From Flavobacterium saliperosum (lineage in GTDB: Bacteria > Bacteroidota > Bacteroidia > Flavobacteriales > Flavobacteriaceae): DNA of 64,000 nucleotides. A model generated the notes under the pieces. That model saw nothing but the letters and a program-made list of their open reading frames with translations, searched no databases and was not told the origin of the DNA. A program made the position numbers and the translations under genes. How positions within the stretch are numbered: position 1 is the first letter of the stretch; every line of letters starts with the position of its first letter. Below are positions 37,442 to 44,217 of the stretch, piece after piece. The stretch lies in NCBI RefSeq assembly GCF_900100625.1, contig NZ_FMTY01000001.1, positions 496,001 through 560,000 of the forward strand. Direction: 5' to 3'.

Positions 37442-38743
37442 TTAATAGTGACACTTACCACATTCTAAACCTCCCATTTGAGCCGCCGTCAATTTGTCGA
37501 CACCATATTTCTTAGAAAGTTCATCGTGAATTTTGGCATAATAAGCGTTTCCTTCCACTTTTACGTTTGTTTCTCTGTGACAGTTCACACACCATCCCAT
37601 CGTTAAAGGAGAATGCTGTCTCATCACTTCCATAGTCTCTACAGGACCGTGACATGTCTGACACTCCACACCTGCTACAGTAACGTGCTGAGAGTGGTTA
37701 AAATACGCGAAGTCAGGCAGATTATGAATTCTAACCCATTTCACAGGCTTCACTTTACCGGTGTACGACATCGTGTTTTTATCCCATCCAACGGCATCGT
37801 ATAATTTTTGGATCTCAGCAGTGTAAAATTCTTTTGAATACTCTACATAAGTAGAATCTTTATCACCCTGGAATTCGGAAATATTCTTATGACAGTTCAT
37901 ACAAACATTCAATGAAGGAATACCCGCATTCTTACTGACTCTGGCAGAAGAGTGACAATACTTACACTCAATTTTGTTGTCACCCGCGTGAATTTTATGC
38001 GAATAATGGATTGGCTGAATTGGCTCATAGTTCTGATCCACTCCAATCTGCATTAAGTATCCGTAGATAAAATACATCCCGATTAAAATCATCATAATGG
38101 ATGACACTAACACTAAAAACTGATTTTTAGCGAACGCTTTCCAAATTGGCAATGATTTTTCTTTGACAGGAAGCGCCACCCCGTTTGCAGATGCGATTTT
38201 CCCAAGTATGTTTTTAACAAAAAACAACATGGCAATCAACATTGTCAAAACAACCGCAAGCACTCCCAGAATAAGGTTATTGGAAACCCCTCCTTCTTGA
38301 GCAGCAGTTGCTCCAGCAGCAGCAGTTGGAGTTGGAGCAGGCTGTTCGATAGGCGCTGATGTATAAGCAAGGATATTATCAATGTCTTCATTTGACAATT
38401 GAGGGAAAGCCGTCATCGGTACTTTACCGTTTGCCTCGAAGACTTTAATCGCCTCAGCATCACCTGATTTTATTAATTCAGCACTGTTCTTAATCCATTT
38501 GTACAACCATTCTTTGTCGTATTTATCCGCAACACCACGCAAGGCAGGCCCCGTGGCTTTTGCATCAAGTTTATGACAAGCTGCACAATTTGTGTTAAAA
38601 ATAGCTTTCCCTTTAGCAGGATCACCTGCACCGGCGGCTGGCGCCGCATCTTGGGCTAAAGAACTCAGCGACAACGACAATACCATCGCAAGGCTGAATA
38701 TTAATTTTTTTGAAAACGAATTATGGTTACCCACTTTTTTCAT
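37442..38743 (-). CDS. actA: Alternative complex III subunit ActA, multiheme cytochrome c
   Basis: A 433-residue cytochrome with six CxxCH sites. After a signal peptide, a mono-heme cytochrome c domain carries CAACH (residues 53-57). A hydrophobic helix (about 155-175) and a second one (about 200-220) precede a penta-heme domain with CKYCH, CMNCH, CQTCH, CVNCH and CGKCH, the last just before the C-terminus. Classical ActA has only the penta-heme part; this fusion is what I recall from Flavobacteriia. It is the first gene of the act-cox operon. I start at ATG 38743 (MKKVGNHN), not six codons upstream. Confidence 0.94.
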   Translation of the reverse strand: MKKVGNHNSFSKKLIFSLAMVLSLSLSSLAQDAAPAAGAGDPAKGKAIFNTNCAACHKLDAKATGPALRGVADKYDKEWLYKWIKNSAELIKSGDAEAIKVFEANGKVPMTAFPQLSNEDIDNILAYTSAPIEQPAPTPTAAAGATAAQEGGVSNNLILGVLAVVLTMLIAMLFFVKNILGKIASANGVALPVKEKSLPIWKAFAKNQFLVLVSSIMMILIGMYFIYGYLMQIGVDQNYEPIQPIHYSHKIHAGDNKIECKYCHSSARVSKNAGIPSLNVCMNCHKNISEFQGDKDSTYVEYSKEFYTAEIQKLYDAVGWDKNTMSYTGKVKPVKWVRIHNLPDFAYFNHSQHVTVAGVECQTCHGPVETMEVMRQHSPLTMGWCVNCHRETNVKVEGNAYYAKIHDELSKKYGVDKLTAAQMGGLECGKCHY

Positions 38744-38818
38744 AATTAAAATGATTATCAAGTAAATTTGGCACAGTTTTTACGTGAAATAAGAACAGAC
38801 CTTATTTATAAACTCGGA

Positions 38819-38848
38819 CAAAAATACGACTTATGTGTTATTATCAAA
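38819..38848 (-). promoter_or_regulatory. Main promoter of the actABCDEF-coxBA operon
   Basis: On the minus strand TTTG, an 18-base spacer and TATTTTTG match the Bacteroidetes consensus at both elements. It lies about 76 bases before the actA start, leaving an untranslated leader of roughly 70 bases. Confidence 0.8.
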
Positions 38849-38924
38849 ACCTTAAATTTATCTTAAATTGTAATTTATACCAATTCTAAATAAATTAAGG
38901 TTTTCAGATTCTTTTTTTTAATTG

Positions 38925-38932
38925 TATTTTTG
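38925..38932 (+). promoter_or_regulatory. Promoter -7 element of the SPOR gene
   Basis: TATTTTTG is a full match to TAnnTTTG, 18 bases before the start codon. The region about 19 bases upstream reads TTTTC, a fair -33. It is back to back with the act promoter. Confidence 0.6.
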
Positions 38933-38950
38933 TTTCAAACATACTTCATT

Positions 38951-39340
38951 ATGAGAATTTTAAGAGCCAGCTCCCTTTTTACTTTACTTTTCCTGTGCGT
39001 TTTTTCAGGTCAGAAAACCTATTCACAGCCCTCAAAAATTAACATTATTCAGAATCCGAAATTCGAAATGTTGCTGAGTGAAAAAAGAAAAATCAACTCT
39101 TCCATCACGGTTAACGACCGATACAAAGTGCAGATCTTCTATGGAACCAATGAAGAAGCAAAGAAAACACTGTCTGTTTTCAAAAAGGAGTTCAGGCAGC
39201 TGGATGGCACCATTATTTACTCTAATCCGAACTATAAAGTTTGGGTTGGCACTTTCAAAACCAGGATTGAAGCAGAAAAAAACTACAAAGAAATTCTGAA
39301 AAAATACCCAACCGCTTTATTGATTCGACCTAACAAATAG
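38951..39340 (+). CDS. SPOR domain-containing exported protein
   Basis: A 129-residue protein with a signal peptide (hydrophobic run to about residue 24) and a single C-terminal SPOR domain (about residues 55-129): YKVQIFYGTNEEAKKTLSVF, NYKVWVGTFKTRIEAEKNYK and a final strand TALLIRP. SPOR domains bind peptidoglycan stripped of peptide side chains, usually at division sites. The protein has nothing else, so it may be a small periplasmic peptidoglycan binder. I start at ATG 38951, 18 bases after the promoter -7 element. It is divergent from the act operon. Confidence 0.88.
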   Translation: MRILRASSLFTLLFLCVFSGQKTYSQPSKINIIQNPKFEMLLSEKRKINSSITVNDRYKVQIFYGTNEEAKKTLSVFKKEFRQLDGTIIYSNPNYKVWVGTFKTRIEAEKNYKEILKKYPTALLIRPNK

Positions 39341-39455
39341 ATGAGAACCAAGAAAAACAATAATTGCAATTTTCGCATTAATTCAATGTATTCAAAATCA
39401 CACTCACAAAACACATATCACCCACCGTGCTATTTTGAATTGACAACGCAAATTT

Positions 39456-39470
39456 CGATTTAAAAAATCG
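39456..39470. promoter_or_regulatory. Inverted repeat upstream of the TonB-dependent receptor
   Basis: CGATTT-AAA-AAATCG is a perfect 6-bp inverted repeat with a 3-base spacer, 30 bases before the receptor start. It could be an operator for a repressor such as an iron or heme regulator; no known site is matched. Confidence 0.4.
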
Positions 39471-39499
39471 CAACACAATTCAATTTGATTCACCTAAAC

Positions 39500-41698
39500 A
39501 TGAAACCATACCTATATATAGTGTCACTACTGACAATAACGACTTATGCCCAAACCCAAAAAGACACCACTAAGGTGAAACATTTGGAAGAGGTCGTAAT
39601 TGCCACCCAAAAATATCTAAAACCTAAAAAAGAGATTCCGCAACAAGTGGAATCGATTTCGAGAAAGGAAATCGAGTTTCAGAATTTTCAAAACACGGCT
39701 GACATTCTGGCCAGCTCCGGAAATGCCGCCGTTCAAAAGTCACAACAAGGAGGCGGAAGCCCTGTAATCAGGGGATTTGAAGCCAGCAGAATCCTATTGC
39801 TGGTAGACGGAATCCGAATGAACAACCTTATTTTCAGAGCCGGACATTTGCAAAACATCCTTACGGTGGACAAAAACAGTATCGAAAACATGGATATTTT
39901 TTTCGGACCTTCCTCTACCGTTTTCGGAAGTGATGCCTTGGGTGGCGCAATCAACATGGAAACAAAAAAAGCAAAACTGTTCTCGGATACCAAGAAGGCA
40001 TTTTCCGGAAATGCCTTAACCCGATATTCAACGGTAAACGAAGAAAAATCGATCTATTTTGATTTGAACTATGCCAAAGAAAACTGGGCTTCCTTGACTT
40101 CCGTATCCTTCAATGAATTCGGGGATTTGAAGATGGGTAAAAACAGAAACCGCAACAATCCCTTTTTCGGAGAAAGAGAGCAGTATATTGAAACCGTCAA
40201 CGGAGTGGACACGTATGTAACCAACGCGGATAAGTATGTTCAGAAATTTTCTGGATATACACAGTACAACCTTATGCAGAAGTTGGTTTACAAACAATCC
40301 AACGGCAACCTGCATGATCTGAATTTTCAATTCTCCACCACATCCGACATACCGCGTTATGACCGTTTAACAGACTCCAATGCGACAGGATTGCGAAATG
40401 CGGAATGGTTTTACGGTCCGCAAAAAAGAATACTGGCCGCTTACACTTTCAATAGAGACAAGGCTATTTTGGGAAGTGACCTGAAATTTACGGCGAGTTT
40501 TCAAAACGGAGAAGAAAGCAGACACAACAGACGTTTCGGAAATTACGAGCTGCAAAACCGCATCGAAAAAACAAATGCGTTTGCAATTGATCTCGACCTG
40601 AAAAAGAAATTCACAAACAGTGAATTAATGTACGGGTTTGAAAGCTATTATGATTATGTGAACTCTACAGCCTATTCCAACAATATTCAGACCGGAGAAA
40701 CGACACCCTTGGATACGCGTTACCCTAATGGCAACAACAACATGACCCGTAACGACGCGTATCTTACCTATTCCGGGAAAGTAAATACCAAAACCAGTTG
40801 GAATTCGGGAGTACGAATCGGGTACACCACTTTGAAAAGCACCATTAAAGACAATTCGTTCTTCCCATTACCGTTCAATTCGATATCACAAAACAATGTT
40901 ACTTACAGCGGCACTTTGGGAATCATTCATAATCCGGGCAAAAACGTGCGGTTGGTAGCCAACATAGGATCCGGCTACCGGGCGCCCAACATTGATGATC
41001 TGGCAAAAATTTTCGAATCGGGCAACAACATGGTTATTGTTCCCAATGAAGATCTGGAACCGGAAAAAACGATAACCGCAGACTTAGGATTTACCATCAA
41101 AAGCAAGAACAAGCGTTTCCAGTTAGATCATACCTATTTTTACACGCGCTTTATTGACGCCATAGTAACCGGCGCTTTTGAGTACAACGGATCTGCAACC
41201 ATTGACTATAACGGTTCGACGAGCCAGGTTATGGCAAATCAGAACAAAGGAAAAGCCTTTGTGACTGGATTTTCAACCAATTTAAAGACCTATATCATTG
41301 ACAATGTCTTATTCACAGCAAACTTTAATTACACCTTGGGAAGAGTTGTAAATGAAGACGACACCTACAGTCCGCTAGATCACATTGCTCCTTATTACGG
41401 GAAAATCGGAATAGCATACGACAACAAATACATTATTCTTGAAGGCTATATCCTTTATAACGGAAAAAAAGACCTGAAAGATTACTTACTTAACGGTGAA
41501 GATAACGAACAATACGCACCAAAAGGAGGTATGCCGGCTTGGGAAACGTATAATTTAAAAGCATCCAGCAGACCGATTTACGGAGCAACCGTATATGCAG
41601 GAATCGAGAACATATTGGACACACAATACCGCACATTTGCTTCCGGAATCAATGCGCCGGGAAGAAACATTTACGGCGGTTTAAAATACAGTTTTTAA
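39500..41698 (+). CDS. TonB-dependent receptor, heme/hemoglobin receptor-like
   Basis: A 732-residue outer-membrane receptor. A signal peptide (cleavage near TYAQ) is followed by a TonB-box-like stretch HLEEVVIAT, a plug domain (about 45-170) with SPVIRGFEASRILLLVDGIR and FGPSSTVFGSDALGGAINM, and a barrel with GSGYRAPNIDDLAKIFESGN and a terminal aromatic strand NIYGGLKYSF. There is no N-terminal carboxypeptidase-like domain, unlike SusC receptors. The plug wording resembles the heme/hemoglobin receptor group, but the substrate is inference. The start at 39500 is chosen because the signal peptide begins there. Confidence 0.88.
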   Translation: MKPYLYIVSLLTITTYAQTQKDTTKVKHLEEVVIATQKYLKPKKEIPQQVESISRKEIEFQNFQNTADILASSGNAAVQKSQQGGGSPVIRGFEASRILLLVDGIRMNNLIFRAGHLQNILTVDKNSIENMDIFFGPSSTVFGSDALGGAINMETKKAKLFSDTKKAFSGNALTRYSTVNEEKSIYFDLNYAKENWASLTSVSFNEFGDLKMGKNRNRNNPFFGEREQYIETVNGVDTYVTNADKYVQKFSGYTQYNLMQKLVYKQSNGNLHDLNFQFSTTSDIPRYDRLTDSNATGLRNAEWFYGPQKRILAAYTFNRDKAILGSDLKFTASFQNGEESRHNRRFGNYELQNRIEKTNAFAIDLDLKKKFTNSELMYGFESYYDYVNSTAYSNNIQTGETTPLDTRYPNGNNNMTRNDAYLTYSGKVNTKTSWNSGVRIGYTTLKSTIKDNSFFPLPFNSISQNNVTYSGTLGIIHNPGKNVRLVANIGSGYRAPNIDDLAKIFESGNNMVIVPNEDLEPEKTITADLGFTIKSKNKRFQLDHTYFYTRFIDAIVTGAFEYNGSATIDYNGSTSQVMANQNKGKAFVTGFSTNLKTYIIDNVLFTANFNYTLGRVVNEDDTYSPLDHIAPYYGKIGIAYDNKYIILEGYILYNGKKDLKDYLLNGEDNEQYAPKGGMPAWETYNLKASSRPIYGATVYAGIENILDTQYRTFASGINAPGRNIYGGLKYSF

Positions 41699-41717
41699 CA
41701 TGCGTCCAGCTACGCAA

Positions 41718-41735
41718 AACCGGCTCCGGCCGGTT
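41718..41735. terminator. Bidirectional terminator after the receptor
   Basis: AACCGGC-TCCG-GCCGGTT, a 7-bp stem with A-run before and eight T after, between two converging genes. Confidence 0.9.
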
Positions 41736-41739
41736 TTTT

Positions 41740-42675
41740 TTATCTCCATCCGAATTCCCGTTTGGCTTTTTCTGCAAAAAAGGCATTTTGAACCGGTACA
41801 GCTGTCAACTCCGAAGTGTCATTAATTGACTTGAATAAGGGAATCATATCGGAAGTTACAAGTCCGTATTTCTGATAACCGAAATACTTAAAAGTAAAGC
41901 CGTCGTAATTTCTGAAAGCAGCATAATCCATCTCATTTCTTAAATATGATTTTTTAATGTATGGCTCAAAAAGCAACCAAGTACGCTCAATATTCTCTTT
42001 AATTTGAAAATTCTGATACAATCCATTACTGAAAAAGGGATGTACAACCGCAAAATTCTTAGCTGTCGGATAGTAATCATTTTTTCTGCAAAAAGAGTAC
42101 ACTGTGGAAACATTACTGAAAAGAACCTCACTCAATTTCGAATCAACTGCGGCCATCTGCACGGAATCCAACGATTGGATTTCATTAATCTTCGACACCA
42201 ACGCAGTCACTGTCTGGTTTTTCAATTCCATATCGTAAAACTTACGCTGATCGATTTGTTTTTCGAAGTTACTCTCAAGCCAAATGAAATGCTTCTTAAG
42301 ATACATGGCTTTAAACCAAGACGAAAGCTCCCCGTTTAAAATGGCCTCATAATAAGATTCCAAACCTTTCATAAAAGCAACCGTAAATCCGTGATTTTCC
42401 ACCAGAACCTCCAATTGCTCCTTAAAAAAATCCAAATCCTTATGATAATAACTGTAGGTCAAAAGGGTAAGTTTCAGATCCGCCTCATAACCAAACTGTT
42501 CCTCCAGAGCCAAAATTGCCCCCTTGACCTTTAGATAGTACTCTTTATCCATCCTGGCCTTTTGAAGAGAAGGATAAACATTATCGTGTATGACTGTATC
42601 CCGATAATTTTGCGAAAAAGCAGAATTGAAAACAAAGAAAAAAATCAAAACCAGCCTGCACTTGAATATATTCAT
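41740..42675 (-). CDS. Uncharacterised exported protein
   Basis: A 311-residue protein I do not recognise. A signal peptide is clear (MNIFKCRLVLIFFFVFNSAF, cleavage near SAFSQ). The mature part is mostly predicted helical, with many Tyr, Phe and Lys residues (KYFGYQKYG, DFFKEQLEVLVENHG), and ends KREFGWR. No metal-binding, catalytic or sorting motif is visible, and there is no T9SS C-terminal domain. The start at 42675 is chosen for the signal peptide; the longer frame adds 20 residues upstream of it. It is flanked by two strong terminators, so it is expressed alone. Confidence 0.75.
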   Translation of the reverse strand: MNIFKCRLVLIFFFVFNSAFSQNYRDTVIHDNVYPSLQKARMDKEYYLKVKGAILALEEQFGYEADLKLTLLTYSYYHKDLDFFKEQLEVLVENHGFTVAFMKGLESYYEAILNGELSSWFKAMYLKKHFIWLESNFEKQIDQRKFYDMELKNQTVTALVSKINEIQSLDSVQMAAVDSKLSEVLFSNVSTVYSFCRKNDYYPTAKNFAVVHPFFSNGLYQNFQIKENIERTWLLFEPYIKKSYLRNEMDYAAFRNYDGFTFKYFGYQKYGLVTSDMIPLFKSINDTSELTAVPVQNAFFAEKAKREFGWR

Positions 42676-42740
42676 TTCTAAAGAATTTGTGTACAAATAC
42701 AAAACGAAATTAACTGCAATTATTGTATTCGCCACTTACT

Positions 42741-42780
42741 TAAAATAAAATATCCCGACGAATCGGGATATTTTATTTTA
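42741..42780. terminator. 18-bp perfect hairpin terminator
   Basis: An 18-bp perfect stem with a 4-base CGAA loop (UUCG on the minus strand), containing TCCCGA/TCGGGA at its tip. It lies just after the T9SS cargo gene and would stop transcription on either strand. Confidence 0.9.
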
Positions 42781-42789
42781 TGGAGCAAT

Positions 42790-43476
42790 CTATTTTTTGA
42801 TGAAGTTCAGCACCTGAACTCCTTCATTAGTATTCAGACGAATAAAATAAACACCTCGCTGCAACATGGTGATATCGGCAACATTACTGCTCTTAACCTT
42901 CATAACCATTTGGCCTTGCATAGTGAAAACCGAGAAACTGTCAAGAGGCTCTTTCGTGACAAGAGTAATCATATCCTCTGCCGGGTTAGGATATAAAACG
43001 ATACCCTTGGCGGCTCCTAGAAAACTGTCTACACCTAAGACCGTACTTTGAACGGAACCCGATAAAGAAGCATTTCCAGTCGTTAAATTCCCACCACAAT
43101 CGGAACTGGTAACTGCGGTATGCTCTACCCACGTTCCTAAAGTCAAATCCGGTGGATTGGGCGTTGAAGCGCTAGTATTATAATAAATCAAATGTGGATT
43201 CACAAAATCGCCATTCCCACTATCGGCAATAAACTCCCAACGGGAATTAGCGGCACTCCACAAAATCTTGAACTCACAAGTTCCCAATCCGCCACAGCTT
43301 TGATTTCCGTCAACAGGAGCTGTGCTGTAAACATTTCTTCCGGAAGCATCCGTTGTTTCCAGAGTAAAAATATAATCCTGATTTTCAAACAAAGTATGGC
43401 ACCCGTTAAAGGTAACTGTTTGTGCTTCTACAGTAAAAAATACAATTACTGCTAAAAATAAAAATAACTTTTTCAT
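42790..43476 (-). CDS. T9SS type A sorting domain-containing secreted protein
   Basis: A 228-residue secreted protein. Signal peptide ends at about residue 18. The N-terminal domain (20-150) is small, Ser/Thr/Gly-rich with four cysteines (GCHTLF, SCGGLGTCEF, SDCGGN) and no known fold. The last 75 residues are a type A sorting signal: VLYPNPAEDMITLVTKEP at its start, LDSFSVFTMQGQMVMKV, and GVYFIRLNTNEGVQVLNFIKK at the end. The type IX secretion system cuts this signal off and exports the protein. It follows a tail-collar protein gene by nine bases, so the two are likely one transcript. Confidence 0.9.
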   Translation of the reverse strand: MKKLFLFLAVIVFFTVEAQTVTFNGCHTLFENQDYIFTLETTDASGRNVYSTAPVDGNQSCGGLGTCEFKILWSAANSRWEFIADSGNGDFVNPHLIYYNTSASTPNPPDLTLGTWVEHTAVTSSDCGGNLTTGNASLSGSVQSTVLGVDSFLGAAKGIVLYPNPAEDMITLVTKEPLDSFSVFTMQGQMVMKVKSSNVADITMLQRGVYFIRLNTNEGVQVLNFIKK

Positions 43477-43485
43477 ATTATATAC

Positions 43486-44073
43486 TTAGGGTCTTGACGG
43501 CCAAATTCCTTGTGTAGCGATTATATAAGTAAGCGTTGTATAAGGCTGCATGTTATTAACCGGCTGACTCCCTCCGCTAACGCCAATCATTGAAGGACTC
43601 ATCGTGGTATTTGCCGCACTTGCAGTATATTCTTTATCCAAGCCTTTAGTGTTCGCTGGAATATTGCCCGTTGGCAGGTTCTGATCTCCATCAACCGTAG
43701 AAGCATTTACACTATGACTGTGCATCGGCATTTGGGCAATGGTTAAAGTATTGGTTTCCGAACCACTCATCTCTCCCAAAACTCGCGGTGTAAGACCGGA
43801 ACCGGTACCATCCCCCATAGGAACACGTCCTCTCAAATCCGGCAAACGGAATGTCGTAACACCATCGCCGCCATAAGTTGTTCCCAACAATGCAAAAAGA
43901 GCTTGGTTTTGCTGAATTGACATTAACTGACCTTCACATTTTGCCCAACCTTGCGGCGCATAATTAAATGCCACTACAGCGATTTGACCAATAAATGGCT
44001 CCGATTGGGCACTTGTCTTATTCACAGCGAATAAAGACGTTAGCATAACAAATAAAATTGTAATTTTTTTCAT
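43486..44073 (-). CDS. Secreted phage tail-collar domain protein (microcystin-dependent-protein-like)
   Basis: A 195-residue protein with a signal peptide (to about residue 23, KTSAQS) and a full tail-collar domain: EPFIGQIAVVAFNYAPQGWAKC near the start, LFALLGTTYGGDGVTTFRLPDLRGR, then MPMHSHSVNAST and PYTTLTYIIATQG at the end. Such proteins in Flavobacterium carry signal peptides and are not phage parts; the fold binds surfaces or ligands, but the role is unknown. It has no T9SS sorting domain itself, yet is transcribed with a T9SS cargo gene nine bases downstream. Confidence 0.85.
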   Translation of the reverse strand: MKKITILFVMLTSLFAVNKTSAQSEPFIGQIAVVAFNYAPQGWAKCEGQLMSIQQNQALFALLGTTYGGDGVTTFRLPDLRGRVPMGDGTGSGLTPRVLGEMSGSETNTLTIAQMPMHSHSVNASTVDGDQNLPTGNIPANTKGLDKEYTASAANTTMSPSMIGVSGGSQPVNNMQPYTTLTYIIATQGIWPSRP

Positions 44074-44093
44074 TGTATAATAATATTTTTTTG

Positions 44094-44101
44094 CAAAAAT
44101 A
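44094..44101 (-). promoter_or_regulatory. Promoter -7 element of the tail-collar/T9SS pair
   Basis: TATTTTTG on the minus strand, 20 bases before the tail-collar start, with a TTTT-type -33 about 19 bases further upstream. Confidence 0.6.
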
Positions 44102-44172
44102 CCAGAAATATTCTTACACGAAAAAAATAAAGATTAAAATACCGTTAAGTTTAAAAAAAATCGTTTAAACGC

Positions 44173-44200
44173 AAAAAATCCCGACGAATCGGGATTTTTT
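44173..44200. terminator. Terminator of the rimP-nusA-infB operon
   Basis: AAAAAATCCCGA-CGAA-TCGGGATTTTTT, a 12-bp stem with a 4-base loop. Its core is the same as in the terminator at 42741-42780. It lies just after the infB stop. Confidence 0.9.
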
Positions 44201-44217
44201 AATTTATAGAGCAACTG

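Noticed and set aside
43486..44073. Tail-collar domain as a sign of a prophage
   Set aside because: No other phage structural, integrase or lysis genes lie nearby, and the protein has a signal peptide, so it is a secreted bacterial protein.
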